DNA of 64,000 nucleotides from Alteromonas sp. 5E99-2 (GCF_017368475.1 NZ_JAFNJE010000003.1:248001-312000); one strand, 5' to 3'. Shown: positions 45,695 through 57,459, numbered from the stretch's first letter. The notes: generated by a model from the letters alone, not told the origin. Translations and numbers: made by a program.

Positions 45695-46339
45695 TTATAG
45701 ATTATCGCTGGAAATTAGTTTATGCCGAATAGCCAAGTGCGTTAACTCTACGTCCGAATCAACCGCCAGCTTATCAAACATGCGATACCGGTACGTGTTA
45801 ACGGTTTTCGCACTAATATTCAATTCACCAGCAATGTCAGGCACCTTAGCCCCTTTGGTCAGCCGCATAGCAATATCCAGCTCGCGTGTTGAAAGGTCTT
45901 CAAACGGATTTTCACTATTCGTATCAAGGCTGCTCATTGCAATGCTTTGTGCTACCTCAACAGACAAATATTTTTGTCCAGATGCAACCTTATAGATAGC
46001 GTTAATAACTTCTTTAGGTGCCGCGTCTTTAGTTAAAAAGCCATAAGCGCCTAACTGCATAACCTGACTAGGAATAGGGTGATCTTTTTGCACGGATAAA
46101 CAGATAACTTTGGTATCATCAGACACACGGCGAATTTGCCGTACGGCTTCTAAACCACCGATACCAGGCATATTCACATCCATTAAAACAACATCAGGGG
46201 AATGTTTTCGGCATATTGCTACTGCCTCTTCTCCTGATTTCGCTTCATTGATTATGTTAAAATCGGCAACGTCCTGTAATATTAGTTTAATCCCTGTCCG
46301 AACCAAATCGTGGTCATCAACAAGAACGACTTTTATCAC
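45695..46339 (-). CDS. uvrY: Response regulator UvrY/GacA (LuxR/NarL type)
   Basis: The 214-residue regulator of the BarA/UvrY (GacS/GacA) two-component system, which drives CsrB/C-type sRNAs and thereby carbon storage and secretion. It has an N-terminal receiver domain with phosphorylated Asp54 in VVLMDVNMPGIGG and the Lys in LTKDAAPKEV, and a C-terminal LuxR-type helix-turn-helix (about 150-210, with GELNISAKTVNTYRYRMF). The uvrY-uvrC pairing is standard. The sensor kinase is not in this window. Confidence 0.96.
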   Translation of the reverse strand: MIKVVLVDDHDLVRTGIKLILQDVADFNIINEAKSGEEAVAICRKHSPDVVLMDVNMPGIGGLEAVRQIRRVSDDTKVICLSVQKDHPIPSQVMQLGAYGFLTKDAAPKEVINAIYKVASGQKYLSVEVAQSIAMSSLDTNSENPFEDLSTRELDIAMRLTKGAKVPDIAGELNISAKTVNTYRYRMFDKLAVDSDVELTHLAIRHKLISSDNL

Positions 46340-46382
46340 TTATCTCTCTCTTAATAACTAGAATGCGTGTGCACCTGATTAC

Positions 46383-46401
46383 TTATCATCATCAATGATA
46401 A
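46383..46401. promoter_or_regulatory. 19-bp inverted repeat upstream of uvrY
   Basis: TTATCAT (46383-46389) and ATGATAA (46395-46401) are exact inverted 7-bp arms around a 5-bp centre. It is about 44 bp upstream of the uvrY ATG, in the 335-bp gap between uvrY and tRNA-Ser, and could be an operator. The rest of that gap shows no gene. Confidence 0.4.
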
Positions 46402-46634
46402 AACCATAGCATAGCTTTATGGGTTTATCTTCCATCTGTTTGTAACATTTTATCTAAATCGCACATTTAACAAATAAACTGCTTAACAAATATTCAGCAA
46501 AGCTTAACTCATTCTGAAATCGCGCAGCTATGTCTATGAATAGTGGAGTAACTCAACTTACGTAAAGCTTTAAATTCAATGTAGTCAAATGCAAAGAAAT
46601 TACGTTTAAAACTAAACAACGCTAAATTTAATGC

Positions 46635-46666
46635 AAAAAAAAAGCCTCGTATAAACGAGGCTTTTT
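46635..46666 (-). terminator. Terminator of tRNA-Ser
   Basis: A 7-bp GC-rich stem extended by A/T pairs (46644-46650 with 46655-46661, 4-nt loop) followed on the minus strand by nine Ts. It lies just beyond the tRNA-Ser 3' end. Confidence 0.88.
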
Positions 46667-46674
46667 CTTAAATA

Positions 46675-46766
46675 TGGCGGAGAGCGAGGGATTCGAACCC
46701 CCGGAAGGTTTGACCCTTCGCTTGATTTCAAGTCAAGTGCATTCAACCGGACTCTGCCAGCTCTCC
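46675..46766 (-). tRNA. tRNA-Ser (anticodon TGA)
   Basis: A 92-nt class II tRNA with a long variable arm and encoded CCA. Acceptor stem GGAGAGC pairs with GCTCTCC, the anticodon loop CTTGAAA gives TGA, and the T-loop is GTTCGAATC. It stands alone and has its own terminator. Confidence 0.97.
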
Positions 46767-46937
46767 TGAAGTGATGCGCATATTAATGGTTTTTTGAGGC
46801 TTGTAAAGCGCTAATTTAAAAAAAGTTGTCAACCGCTCATCTATTCAACAATTTGTACTCTAATCAGTCAATTTTTATAGTGTTAAGCAAATCACACGGC
46901 ATAAATTGAATTAGTTTCTAATTCTAAATTAAAAAAC

Positions 46938-46965
46938 CTTGAAAAATTGAACCAAAACCCCTACA
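46938..46965 (+). promoter_or_regulatory. Heat-shock (sigma-32-type) promoter of yccA
   Basis: CTTGAAA (46938-46944) and CCCCTACA (46958-46965) are spaced by 13 bp, which fits the RpoH consensus (CTTGAAA, 11-16 bp, CCCCATNT) in the first element fully and in the second at most positions. It lies 51 bp upstream of the yccA ATG. A sigma-70 promoter is not obvious in this position. Confidence 0.6.
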
Positions 46966-47016
46966 ACTACCCTAACAATACACATAAAGTGTAATTTCGT
47001 TCTATTGGAGGAAAAG

Positions 47017-47682
47017 ATGGAACAACGTTCAGTTTATTCAAAATCGTCAGAAGCGTCGGTATTACAAACCAACAAGGTGCTTAAAAACACCTATACGCTA
47101 CTAGCTATGACACTAGCCTTTAGTGCTGTGTGTGCAGTTGCAACAATGGCTATGGGTCTTGGTCGCGGTGCAGCCTTGGTTATGTTTATAGGTGGCTTCA
47201 TCTCTATGTTCATAGTCAATAAGAAAGCAAATTCTGCTTCAGGTATATACTGGGTATTCCTTTTCACTGGTCTTTTAGGCGGTTCTTTAGGGCCAATGCT
47301 AAATGCCTACGCTGCAATTCCTGGTGGCTCAGCGCTTATTGCCCAAGCACTAGGTGGAACTGCACTTATTTTCTTCGCATTATCAGCTTATGTATTAACA
47401 ACGAAAAAAGACTTCTCATTTATGGGCGGTTTTTTAATGGTAGGTTTGTTAGTTGTTGTACTTGCAGCCTTAGGTAACCTGTTTTTTGCTATTCCAGCAT
47501 TAAGCCTAGCAATTAGTGCAGCGGTTATCTTCATTATGTCTGGTTTCATCTTGTATGACACAAGTCGAATCATTAATGGTGGTGAAACTAACTACATACT
47601 TGCAACTGTTGGCTTATATCTAAATATTTATAATATATTCGTAAACCTATTAAGCTTGCTTGGTGTGTTAGGCGACGACTAA
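47017..47682 (+). CDS. yccA: Bax inhibitor-1/YccA family membrane protein
   Basis: A 221-residue inner-membrane protein with seven hydrophobic segments, typical of the TMBIM/BI-1 family. In E. coli, YccA is a substrate and modulator of the FtsH protease that protects the SecY translocon under stress. The conserved C-terminal part is visible (SGFILYDTSRIINGGETNYI). The ATG at 47017 has a strong GGAGG site, which is better than a TTG 12 bp upstream. A heat-shock-like promoter precedes it. It is followed by a terminator and then by tus genes. Confidence 0.93.
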   Translation: MEQRSVYSKSSEASVLQTNKVLKNTYTLLAMTLAFSAVCAVATMAMGLGRGAALVMFIGGFISMFIVNKKANSASGIYWVFLFTGLLGGSLGPMLNAYAAIPGGSALIAQALGGTALIFFALSAYVLTTKKDFSFMGGFLMVGLLVVVLAALGNLFFAIPALSLAISAAVIFIMSGFILYDTSRIINGGETNYILATVGLYLNIYNIFVNLLSLLGVLGDD

Positions 47683-47700
47683 ATACATTTTAACTTTTCT

Positions 47701-47727
47701 AAACACCCCTTTTTAGGGGTGTTTTTA
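47701..47727 (+). terminator. Intrinsic terminator after yccA
   Basis: A 10-bp stem (47701-47710 with 47715-47724), 4-nt loop, ending in a T-run, 19 bp after the yccA stop. It is only about 10 bp before the tusD start, so tusD must be read either through leakage or from a promoter inside yccA. Confidence 0.85.
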
Positions 47728-47737
47728 TTTATACCTT

Positions 47738-48073
47738 ATGAACACATCGATAAATGCTCTGCTAGTCAGCCCTCAAACAAAAACACCATCAAGTAAAGCT
47801 TTGCTTAAAGTGTGTATGGATAAGCTTACTGAGCCTCATACAAAGTACGAAATTGTCTTTTTATATTTTGGTGCGGTCACTATTGCTAACGACGCTGATT
47901 ACTTTGAAGATTGGCAAGCACTGAAAGAAAAGTACAAGGTTCGCCTTGTGGCTTGTTCAACTGTAGCTAAACACAGAAGTGTTAACGAAGACAATACCGG
48001 CCCTTTTGAACTTACGGGCTTAAGTGAATTTTATTCAGCGTTGCATCGCTGTAACACCTTAGTCCAAATTTAA
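47738..48073 (+). CDS. tusD: Sulfurtransferase TusD (DsrE family)
   Basis: Sulfur-relay protein that receives persulfide from TusA and passes it to TusE, for 2-thiouridine at tRNA wobble position 34. The 111-residue protein has the DsrE-like fold; the candidate catalytic cysteine is in RLVACSTVAKHR (about residue 79), where TusD has Cys78. It starts within 11 bp of the yccA terminator without a clear ribosome binding site. The next gene, tusC, begins 11 bp after its stop. Confidence 0.88.
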   Translation: MNTSINALLVSPQTKTPSSKALLKVCMDKLTEPHTKYEIVFLYFGAVTIANDADYFEDWQALKEKYKVRLVACSTVAKHRSVNEDNTGPFELTGLSEFYSALHRCNTLVQI

Positions 48074-48084
48074 GTACAAATATA

Positions 48085-48438
48085 ATGGCCACAATTACCT
48101 TTGTGATATCTACCCCACCTTATGTCAATGGCACCACAAACGAAGCCCATGACTTAATAATGGCATCTACGGCCTATGGGCATGACGCCAACGTCATATT
48201 CAAAGGTGAAGGCGTACTGCAACTACTCAAAAACCAAGATCCAATGAACCACCAAAAACATGCAGGAAAACGCATAAGTGGCTTTACCTTTTTTGATATC
48301 GAGCCTCTTTATGTTTGCCAAAACAGCTTAAACTTTCATAAAATAGACAAGCACGACCTTATCTCAGGACTGAGTTACATATCAGACGAAGATGTAACTC
48401 AAGCTATTGAAAAATCAGACTTTATAATTAATCTATAA
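48085..48438 (+). CDS. tusC: Sulfur relay protein TusC (DsrF family)
   Basis: A 117-residue DsrE-superfamily protein, partner of TusD and TusB in the TusBCD heterohexamer. Recognised by length, fold type and the VCQNSLNFHKI region. The gene follows tusD by 11 bp. TusB, the third subunit, would normally come next; only 41 bp separate this gene from tusE. Confidence 0.85.
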   Translation: MATITFVISTPPYVNGTTNEAHDLIMASTAYGHDANVIFKGEGVLQLLKNQDPMNHQKHAGKRISGFTFFDIEPLYVCQNSLNFHKIDKHDLISGLSYISDEDVTQAIEKSDFIINL

Positions 48439-48449
48439 ACCACGATAAA

Positions 48450-48463
48450 AGTTACGCGTAACT
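48450..48463. promoter_or_regulatory. Perfect 14-bp palindrome between tusC and tusE
   Basis: AGTTACGCGTAACT is an exact palindrome occupying the middle of the 41-bp gap between tusC and tusE. It lies where tusB is found in other genomes. It may be a regulatory site or a scar; nothing else is visible in the gap. Confidence 0.5.
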
Positions 48464-48479
48464 GACTTGAAGAGTATTT

Positions 48480-48812
48480 ATGACACTTATATACAATGAC
48501 AACGTCATTGCCACAGACAAAGAAGGTTACCTAACAAACCTCGATGATTGGACCGAAGATTTAGCCTTGATAATAGCCACTAATGACAATATAGAACTGA
48601 CGGAAGCGCACTGGGAAGTGATAAGGTTTGTGAGAGAGTTTTACTTAGAATATGAAACCAGCCCAGCAATTAGAGCCCTTGTGAAAGCCATGGCTTTGTC
48701 ACTAGGGGCAGACAAAGGAAATAGCCGCTATCTACACAGGTTATTTCCTAAAGGTCCAGCTAAGCAAGCAACTAAACTAGCGGGCTTACCTAAGCCCGCT
48801 AAATGCTTGTAA
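48480..48812 (+). CDS. tusE: Sulfurtransferase TusE (DsrC-like)
   Basis: Takes sulfur from TusBCD to the thiouridylase MnmA. The 110-residue protein has the DsrC fold, with the conserved GYLTNLDDW start and the C-terminal cysteine in KPAKCL as the penultimate residue, as in TusE. It lacks the second DsrC cysteine, so it is TusE, not a sulfite-reductase DsrC. In E. coli tusE is also next to yccA. A GC-rich hairpin (48778-48801) overlaps the end of the gene without a T-run. Confidence 0.92.
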   Translation: MTLIYNDNVIATDKEGYLTNLDDWTEDLALIIATNDNIELTEAHWEVIRFVREFYLEYETSPAIRALVKAMALSLGADKGNSRYLHRLFPKGPAKQATKLAGLPKPAKCL

Positions 48813-48829
48813 TTGCTCTATAGAACAAT

Positions 48830-50506
<1,677 letters not shown>

Positions 50507-50510
<4 letters not shown>

Positions 50511-51805
50511 TGTTTGCCCTCTTGTTGATCTAACGCGTTTAAGTAATCTAACTTAGCCATTAACTTCTTTTCAAAACCTCGTTCATTAGGTGTATATAAA
50601 TTGGTGTGCTCTGTTGGTATAGACTCGGGGAAGTAATTTTCTCCCGCAGCATAGGCATTGGGTTCATTATGCGCGTAGCGATAATCTTTTCCGTAATCCA
50701 AAGACGCCATCAATTTTGTCGGTGCATTTCTTAAGTGGTTTGGCACCGCACTGCTACCAGTTTCCTTCGCTAACGCCATCGCTTGTTTAAACGCCATATA
50801 AACAGCATTTGACTTCGGTGCTAACGCACAATAAATCGCGGCCTGCGCTATTGCTCTTTCGCCCTCAGCAGGCCCAACACGATGATATATATCCCATGCG
50901 TTTAAAGCAATTTGCATTGCCTTTGGGTCCGCATTGCCAATATCTTCACTCACAATCGCTAATAATCGTCTTGCCACATAAAGAGGGTCTCCGCCTCCAA
51001 CTAAAATCCGTGCATACCAATACAAGGCGGCATTGGCATCAGAGCCCCTAACTGATTTATGAAACGCAGAAATCAAATCATAAAAGTCATCGCCTTTATT
51101 GTCGTACGCAGCCATTTTTTCACCACTGGCTTGTACAACATGGTTTAACTCTATGATTGTGGTATCCGTAAAGTCAGCAGACAACTCTAAAGTATGTAAG
51201 GCTTTTCGACCATCACCATCTGCAACCCGAATAAGAGTTTGCAAGGCCTCTTCGGTTAGCTCTATGCCTCTTTCACTTAACACTTCGTCTTTCGACAAGG
51301 CATTGTTGATTAACTGCGTGAGTTCTTGTTCAGAAAAGGGCTTTAATAAATAGGTTCGAGCTCTCGACAATAGAGCATTATTCAATGCAAACGAGGGGTT
51401 TTCAGTGGTCGCCCCAATAAATGCCACTGTGCCGTCTTCTACATAGGGTAAAAATGCATCTTGTTGGCTTTTGTTGAACCTGTGCACCTCGTCAACAAAC
51501 AATAAGGTTTTATGCCCGTATTGTTTGTTTTGCTGTGCTTTATCGATGGCGATGCGAATGTCTTTTACACCGGAAGTCACTGCCGATAGTGTGATGACTT
51601 CTGCATTAGCATGAAGTGCAATTAAGCTAGCTAAAGTGGTTTTCCCTGTGCCAGGAGGCCCCCAGAAAATCATGCTATGGCACTGACCCGTTTCTAACAT
51701 TTTACGCAGTGGTTTCCCTTCCGACATAAGATGAGACTGGCCGAAATAGTTGCTAATACTGGTTGGCCGCATACGCGCAGCCAACGGAATATGGCTATCT
51801 TTCAT
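50507..51805 (-). CDS. rarA: Replication-associated recombination protein RarA (MgsA)
   Basis: AAA+ ATPase that acts at stalled replication forks. Walker A is [12 protein letters not shown] (about 49-60), Walker B with sensor region is [18 protein letters not shown], and the arginine finger region is [11 protein letters not shown]. The C-terminal tetramerisation domain contains the [17 protein letters not shown] block. Length 432 is normal. Its start overlaps the lolA stop by 11 bp. Confidence 0.97.
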
Positions 51806-52448
51806 CGTCTATGGTGTAACTGTCGGGAATTGTCACGTCGAATAAATCATTTTTTAGCGGGCTCTTCGTATCTAGGTTAGATAACGCCAGTACACTTATT
51901 TGCGCCTGTGCATCAAGGGTACTAATAGCAAAAATAGTGTCGTCTCTAAGATAAAGAGACAAGGTACGAATTTGAGCGTCTTGGTTTAATGACTCAATGG
52001 TATAGACGTTATCAGCACCAGTAACCAAACTTTCGTCACTTACATTGGTTTGTTGAATGGAAAATTGCTGCCAAACCTCATCGTCTTGAGAGGTTAACAA
52101 CACAATTGGATTGGTGTTAACCGCTTGCGCTTGATCAAACACAGTAACTTGTTCTACAAAGCTATCGATATTCCATATTGCTTCACCATCGGCAATCAGC
52201 AAGGCTTCATCAGGGAATTCAGTTTCCCAGCGTACTTTCCCCGGACGAGAAAGATATAAATGCCCTTGGGCTTCATAAACCACTTCATTTTGGTCGTACA
52301 CTGTTTGTGCAAAATCAGCCGACAACACGCTAATGGTCGATAACAAATGCTTCAGCTCTCCTTGGCTAAGGTCATTGTTGTCCTGTGCAAAGCTTGCATT
52401 ATTAAGACCTATTAGGCCGATAACGGCGAATACTGTTCTTTTTAACAT
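51795..52448 (-). CDS. lolA: Outer-membrane lipoprotein carrier LolA
   Basis: Periplasmic chaperone that shuttles lipoproteins from LolCDE to LolB. It has 217 residues with a signal peptide (about 1-21, [12 protein letters not shown]). The mature protein contains the [23 protein letters not shown] block typical of LolA. It lies 5 bp after ftsK and overlaps rarA, the standard gammaproteobacterial order. Confidence 0.95.
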   Translation of the reverse strand: MLKRTVFAVIGLIGLNNASFAQDNNDLSQGELKHLLSTISVLSADFAQTVYDQNEVVYEAQGHLYLSRPGKVRWETEFPDEALLIADGEAIWNIDSFVEQVTVFDQAQAVNTNPIVLLTSQDDEVWQQFSIQQTNVSDESLVTGADNVYTIESLNQDAQIRTLSLYLRDDTIFAISTLDAQAQISVLALSNLDTKSPLKNDLFDVTIPDSYTIDDER

Positions 52449-52453
52449 AGTTG

Positions 52454-54934
52454 CTAGTCCTTCGGCGGAGGAGGCGCTAATACCTCTCGGTTGCCGTTAT
52501 GAGCAGGTGCACTTACGACGCCACTGGATTCCATTTGTTCCACTAATCTTGCTGCTCTGTTGTAACCAATTCTAAATTTACGTTGAACACTGGATACTGA
52601 CGCTCTGCGGCTTTCAGTAACAAAAGAAACAGCTTCATCGTAAAACACATCAAATTCTTGGTCGGCGTTTTCATTTTGTTCACCGGGAAGCAATACTTCT
52701 GCACTGGCTTCACCGTCGAGTATTTCATCAATATACTCTGGCTCTCCACGTAGTTTCCAATCTGCAACTACGGCATGAACTTCATGATCATCCACAAATG
52801 CGCCGTGCACTCGAGTAGGTACAGGATTACCCGGTGGTAAATACAGCATATCCCCCATACCTAACAAGGCTTCTGCGCCTTGCTGGTCGAGAATAGTACG
52901 GGAATCTATTTTACTCGACACTTGGAACGCAATACGGGTGGGTATATTGGCTTTGATAAGGCCTGTAATCACATCGACAGAAGGTCGTTGAGTTGCAAGT
53001 ACAAGATGAATACCCGCCGCCCGGGCTTTTTGTGCGATACGGGCAATAAGCTCTTCTACTTTTTTACCTACTATCATCATCATGTCGGCAAATTCGTCAA
53101 CCACCACAACAATAGCGGGTAGTTTGTCTAGCTCAGGCGCAGTTTCATCCATGCTCTCTTCTGATTTCCAAAGAGGATCGAGTATAGGCTCTCCCGCTTC
53201 TTTCGCAGCTAGTACTTTTGCGTTATAGCCTTTTAAATTTCTCACCCCAAGCGCAGACATCAACTTATAGCGGCGTTCCATTTCACCTACACACCAACGC
53301 AGCGCGTTTGCTGCCTCTTTCATGTCGGTAACAACTTCAGCCAATAAATGTGGAATGCCTTCGTATACCGACAATTCCAACATTTTAGGATCTATCATGA
53401 TCATGCGTACATCTTCAGGTTTTGATTTGTACAGTAAGCTTAATATCATGACATTAACGCCAACTGACTTACCTGATCCTGTGGTACCTGCAACCAACAC
53501 ATGTGGCATCTTTGCAAGATCAACCACCACAGGTTTCCCGCTTATATCGGCACCCAACACCATAGTCAGTGCAGAGTCGCTATCGGTGAACTGCTTGCAG
53601 GTTAATACTTCACTCAAACGCACCATTTCTCGGTGTTTGTTCGGTAGTTCTAAACCAATAACTGATTTTCCTGGGATAACTTCAACCACACGAACAGAAA
53701 TCGCTGACATAGCTCGCGCTAAATCCTTTGATAAACCGGTGATTTTAGACACTTTTATACCCGGGGCTAAATCTAATTCAAAGCGCGTAATAACAGGGCC
53801 TGGATAAATTCCCACCACATTGGCTTCGATATTAAAATCAGCCAATTTAGATTCAACTAGTCGCGATACAGCGTCCAGTTCTTCTTGGGATATGGGGTTT
53901 TCTTGTTTGTTTGCTTTATCCAGTAAATCAAATGAAGGCATGATCCCTTCTGGCTCTGGAGGCGCCTCTGATTGCACTTTATCTCTAATATCGCTAATGG
54001 TTCTAATAGCTTCTTGCTTTTTATTGCCCGGCGCTGGAGAAGCCATAGAAGAAGCTGCAGGAGAAGGCGCTATATCATCAATAGTAATATCCTGTTGAAG
54101 TTCGTTTTCTTTCGCTGCATCTGATGGCAAAACAAACACTGGCTCTATGCGTTCAATCGGTTGTTCTTCTTCTAAATCAGCAATGAACGGAGATTCAACT
54201 TGTAGCTGTGTATTTTCTTCTATTTCAATTTCGTCAACCGCCCTACTCTCTTCCGCTTCATCAACAATTTCAGTTCCAACAGTGTGGTCTTTAGCCTGAG
54301 TAGGATCAGTATCTTTTGATTTAAATGGCAATGTCCACTGATTAACCGTATGACTACTTCTTAGCAACTTCGTGAAAAACCAAATAACGCTAGCACCAAG
54401 TTTGTCTATAATAGACATCCAAGAAATACCCGTAGTTAGAGTAAAGCCCGTACATAAAAAACACAGAAGCAACAAAATAGTGCCTGCGGTGTTAAAATAC
54501 GGAATAAGCGCACTGCTTATTACATCGCCAACGAGACCTCCGGCGCTAAATGAATAGAAGTCATCAAAATTAATACTCGCTGTGCCCGTTGCCCCTACAA
54601 TAATAAGCAATACACCCAGTATTCTAAGTGCGATGGTAAGGTAATCTAGATCTGTCAGTTTTCGAATAAACTGAAATAGGAACCATGCAAAAATAGCCGT
54701 AGCCAAGGGAACGAAAAACGCTAAGTAGCCCAGTGTGAAGTACAGCAAATCCGCACACCATGCGCCTGTTTTCCCTACCCAGTTCTGAATATTGACATGA
54801 AGCCCAGCCTGACTCCAACCGGGATCACTTGGATGAAAAGAAGAGAGTGCCAAAAGCAAGAAAAAAGCAAAAGCACACATTAAGATCATGCCTACTTCTT
54901 TCAACCTTTGCCAACCAGATAATTGCGCCGTCAT
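52454..54934 (-). CDS. ftsK: DNA translocase FtsK
   Basis: Septal DNA pump that segregates chromosome termini and activates XerCD at dif. The 826-residue protein has four or five N-terminal transmembrane helices (to about residue 190), an acidic linker (about 200-330) that is shorter than in E. coli, and the motor with Walker A in [14 protein letters not shown] (about 480) and Walker B in [13 protein letters not shown]. The C-terminal gamma winged-helix domain ([21 protein letters not shown]) reads KOPS sequences. It heads the lolA-rarA-crcB-serS unit. Confidence 0.97.
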   Translation of the reverse strand: MTAQLSGWQRLKEVGMILMCAFAFFLLLALSSFHPSDPGWSQAGLHVNIQNWVGKTGAWCADLLYFTLGYLAFFVPLATAIFAWFLFQFIRKLTDLDYLTIALRILGVLLIIVGATGTASINFDDFYSFSAGGLVGDVISSALIPYFNTAGTILLLLCFLCTGFTLTTGISWMSIIDKLGASVIWFFTKLLRSSHTVNQWTLPFKSKDTDPTQAKDHTVGTEIVDEAEESRAVDEIEIEENTQLQVESPFIADLEEEQPIERIEPVFVLPSDAAKENELQQDITIDDIAPSPAASSMASPAPGNKKQEAIRTISDIRDKVQSEAPPEPEGIMPSFDLLDKANKQENPISQEELDAVSRLVESKLADFNIEANVVGIYPGPVITRFELDLAPGIKVSKITGLSKDLARAMSAISVRVVEVIPGKSVIGLELPNKHREMVRLSEVLTCKQFTDSDSALTMVLGADISGKPVVVDLAKMPHVLVAGTTGSGKSVGVNVMILSLLYKSKPEDVRMIMIDPKMLELSVYEGIPHLLAEVVTDMKEAANALRWCVGEMERRYKLMSALGVRNLKGYNAKVLAAKEAGEPILDPLWKSEESMDETAPELDKLPAIVVVVDEFADMMMIVGKKVEELIARIAQKARAAGIHLVLATQRPSVDVITGLIKANIPTRIAFQVSSKIDSRTILDQQGAEALLGMGDMLYLPPGNPVPTRVHGAFVDDHEVHAVVADWKLRGEPEYIDEILDGEASAEVLLPGEQNENADQEFDVFYDEAVSFVTESRRASVSSVQRKFRIGYNRAARLVEQMESSGVVSAPAHNGNREVLAPPPPKD

Positions 54935-54984
54935 TCCTAAACCTAAGTAAAATTGAATCTATTTGTTTTTATGATAATAGGTTA

Positions 54985-55464
54985 TCACAAAACTCGAATA
55001 TGCTGCGTGCTTTTAACTTCTTCCATTACCACATAAGTTCGCGACGCACTTACACTAGGCAACTTCAGCAAGGTATCACCTAATAACTTTCGGTAGCTCG
55101 ACATATCCGCTACGCGTGTTTTCAGTAAAAAATCGAAATTACCGGACACTAGGTGGCACTCTTGAATTGCTGAGTGCTTTTGTACGGCAGCAGAAAATTC
55201 CGAAAAAACATCTGATGACGTACGATCTAAAGTAATTTCTACAAACACCAACATTGCTGCCCCGAGTTTTTCAGGATTCAAATTGGCTTCATAACCAAGT
55301 ATATACCCTTGCTCCTCCAATCGTTTAACTCTTTCCAAACAAGGACTTGGACTCAAACCAACTTGTTTCGACAAGGTTACATTAGATATCCTCGCATCTA
55401 TTTGCAGCGCCTTTAATATATTTTTGTCTATTCTATCAAGGTCTTTAGAGGCTGAAACCTTCAA
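54985..55464 (-). CDS. lrp: Leucine-responsive regulator Lrp
   Basis: Global feast/famine transcriptional regulator of amino-acid metabolism. It has an N-terminal helix-turn-helix (LSKQVGLSPSPCLERVKRLEEQGYI) and a C-terminal RAM ligand-binding domain (CHLVSGNFDFLLKTRV, DMSSYRKLLGDTLL), closely similar to E. coli Lrp in sequence and length. I start it at the TTG 55464 (159 residues), preceded by an AGGA site with suitable spacing; a longer frame to a TTG at 55500 exists. It is divergent from ald, the typical arrangement of a regulator with its target. Confidence 0.93.
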   Translation of the reverse strand: MKVSASKDLDRIDKNILKALQIDARISNVTLSKQVGLSPSPCLERVKRLEEQGYILGYEANLNPEKLGAAMLVFVEITLDRTSSDVFSEFSAAVQKHSAIQECHLVSGNFDFLLKTRVADMSSYRKLLGDTLLKLPSVSASRTYVVMEEVKSTQHIRVL

Positions 55465-55592
55465 AATATTATCCTGCAATTTAAGCTCATTACGACACAA
55501 TATACTGAATCAACCTGATTTTCGATAGCTAATTTTCTAAAACCTCTAATATACTTTTAAACAATATTGGATAATTAAATAGTGAGTCTAAA

Positions 55593-56726
55593 ATGTTAGT
55601 AGGTGTTCCAAAAGAAATAAAAAATCATGAATATCGCGTTGGCCTTACTCCAAGCGCAGTAAAAGAGTTTGTTGCAAACGGACATCAAGTTGTTGTTGAA
55701 AATGCCGCAGGCGCAGGTATTGGTTTCTCAAATGAAATGTATGAACAAGCAGGTGCAACAATAGCACCTTCTGCACAAACTATTTTTGAAACTGCGGAAA
55801 TGATTGTAAAAGTAAAAGAGCCCCAGCCTAACGAATGCAAAATGTTACGTGAAGGACAAACCCTTTATACCTACTTACATTTAGCACCTGATCCACTTCA
55901 AACAGAGCTATTAGTTAAGTCTGGCGCAACCTGTATTGCCTATGAAACAGTAACGGACAACTTTGGCGCCTTACCTCTGTTAGCGCCTATGAGCGAAGTT
56001 GCAGGAAGAATGGCGATTCAAGCTGGCGCACATTACCTACAAAAAGCCCATAGCGGCAGTGGTACACTTTTGGGCGGCGTTCCTGGTGTTGAGCCTGGAA
56101 AAGTACTCATCATTGGTGGTGGTGTAGTAGGTACAAACGCAGCTAAAATGGCAATAGGTCTAGGTGCTGAAGTAACCATTTTGGACCGCTCTTTACCTCG
56201 TTTACGTCAGTTAGATGATATTTTCGGTGGCAGAATTAAAACGGTTTATTCAACTGTTGATGCATTAGAAAATTATTCTTCTCAAGCTGATCTTGTCGTA
56301 GGTGCAGTACTTATTCCTGGCGCAGCTGCACCAAAATTGCTGAACCGTAAGCAAATTGCTGCAATGAAACCTGGCTCAGTACTTGTTGATGTTGCAATTG
56401 ACCAAGGTGGTTGTTTCGAAACATCAAAAGCCACTACCCATCAAGATCCAGTTTATATTATTGATGATGTAGTTCACTACTGTGTTGCAAATATGCCAGG
56501 CGGCGTCGCTCGTACTTCTACCTTAGCATTGAATAATGCCACCCTACCATTTGGATTAGCGTTAGCAAACAAAGGGCCAGTTCAAGCTATGCTTGATGAC
56601 CCACATCTACTCAATGGATTGAATGTACACAAAGGAAAAGTAACCTATAAAGCAGTTACTGATGCCCTTGGTAGTGAGCTTAACCTTGAATATATGGACG
56701 CAAGCGACGCACTTACGTCGTTGTAA
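55593..56726 (+). CDS. ald: Alanine dehydrogenase
   Basis: NAD-dependent interconversion of L-alanine with pyruvate and ammonia. The 377-residue protein has the N-terminal signature [20 protein letters not shown], a dinucleotide-binding loop [13 protein letters not shown] (about 174-186) and the conserved lysine and His-containing YLHLAPDP. It is divergent from lrp, which is likely its regulator (128 bp between start codons). An Lrp-like site may lie between them, but I could not confirm one. Confidence 0.96.
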   Translation: MLVGVPKEIKNHEYRVGLTPSAVKEFVANGHQVVVENAAGAGIGFSNEMYEQAGATIAPSAQTIFETAEMIVKVKEPQPNECKMLREGQTLYTYLHLAPDPLQTELLVKSGATCIAYETVTDNFGALPLLAPMSEVAGRMAIQAGAHYLQKAHSGSGTLLGGVPGVEPGKVLIIGGGVVGTNAAKMAIGLGAEVTILDRSLPRLRQLDDIFGGRIKTVYSTVDALENYSSQADLVVGAVLIPGAAAPKLLNRKQIAAMKPGSVLVDVAIDQGGCFETSKATTHQDPVYIIDDVVHYCVANMPGGVARTSTLALNNATLPFGLALANKGPVQAMLDDPHLLNGLNVHKGKVTYKAVTDALGSELNLEYMDASDALTSL

Positions 56727-56738
56727 TGGTCTAAATGA

Positions 56739-57452
56739 TTAGATAGCGATTGATTGATTAATCGCTATCAAACTTTCTTTAGGGCTATCAGCCTGAGTAA
56801 TAGGTCTGCCAATTACCAGATAATCTACCCCAAAGGCGATGGCGTCTGCTGGGGTAACAACCCGCTTTTGATCACCTACATCAGCACCTGCAGGGCGAAT
56901 ACCTGGCGTCACTAGTTTAAATGACGATGGTAATTCTGCACGAAGCATTTGCGCTTCTTGAGCAGAACATACTACACCATCAAGGCCTGCCTTATTGGCC
57001 AATGTAGCCAGCTTTAATACTTGTTCTTTGGGCTCTACATTTGGCACCACATCAGCTAGCTGAGCTTGATCCATACTGGTTAACACAGTTACCCCAGTTA
57101 ACAAGGTTGACGGATGAGAAGACGTACGAATTCCTTCTTTCGCCGCTTCCATCATTGCACAGCCTCCAGAGGCATGAACATTGACCATCCAAACCCCTAA
57201 ATCTGCCGCAGCAGCACACGCTTTAGCAACGGTATTTGGAATATCGTGAAATTTAAGGTCGAGAAATACGTCGTACCCTGCATCCACTAAAAAAGTAACA
57301 AAACTAGGCCCAAAACGAGTAAACATTTCTTTGCCTACTTTAAGCTTACATAAATCAGGTGATAAATTAGCAATAAGTTGCTTTGCTTTGTCTTCATTAT
57401 CGAAATCTAATGCAATGATGACTTTTGAATCGTTTATATCAGAGGTGTGCAT
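56739..57452 (-). CDS. pyrF: Orotidine 5'-phosphate decarboxylase
   Basis: Last step of UMP biosynthesis. The 237-residue TIM-barrel protein has the catalytic motif [14 protein letters not shown] (about 62-75, with the essential Lys and Asp), and ends in the phosphate-binding GRPITQ. It is 7 bp downstream of lapB, so part of the ihfB-lapA-lapB-pyrF unit. Its end converges with ald, where a hairpin (56742-56769) may act on the opposite strand. Confidence 0.97.
   Translation of the reverse strand: MHTSDINDSKVIIALDFDNEDKAKQLIANLSPDLCKLKVGKEMFTRFGPSFVTFLVDAGYDVFLDLKFHDIPNTVAKACAAAADLGVWMVNVHASGGCAMMEAAKEGIRTSSHPSTLLTGVTVLTSMDQAQLADVVPNVEPKEQVLKLATLANKAGLDGVVCSAQEAQMLRAELPSSFKLVTPGIRPAGADVGDQKRVVTPADAIAFGVDYLVIGRPITQADSPKESLIAINQSIAI
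56742..56769 (+). terminator. Weak terminator-like hairpin after ald
   Basis: A 10-bp stem (56742-56751 with 56760-56769) and 8-nt loop lies 15 bp after the ald stop, inside the end of convergent pyrF. The following sequence is A- and T-mixed, not a clean T-run, so it is a weak call. Confidence 0.35.
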
Positions 57453-57459
57453 GAAACCG

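Noticed and set aside
48778-48801. GC-rich inverted repeat at the end of tusE as a terminator
   Set aside because: The stem is strong, but it lies within coding sequence and no T-run follows on either strand, so it is not a convincing intrinsic terminator.
55501-55592. Lrp-type site in the lrp/ald gap near 55526-55539
   Set aside because: TAGCTAATTTTCTA only partly fits the 15-bp Lrp consensus; too degenerate to report as a site.
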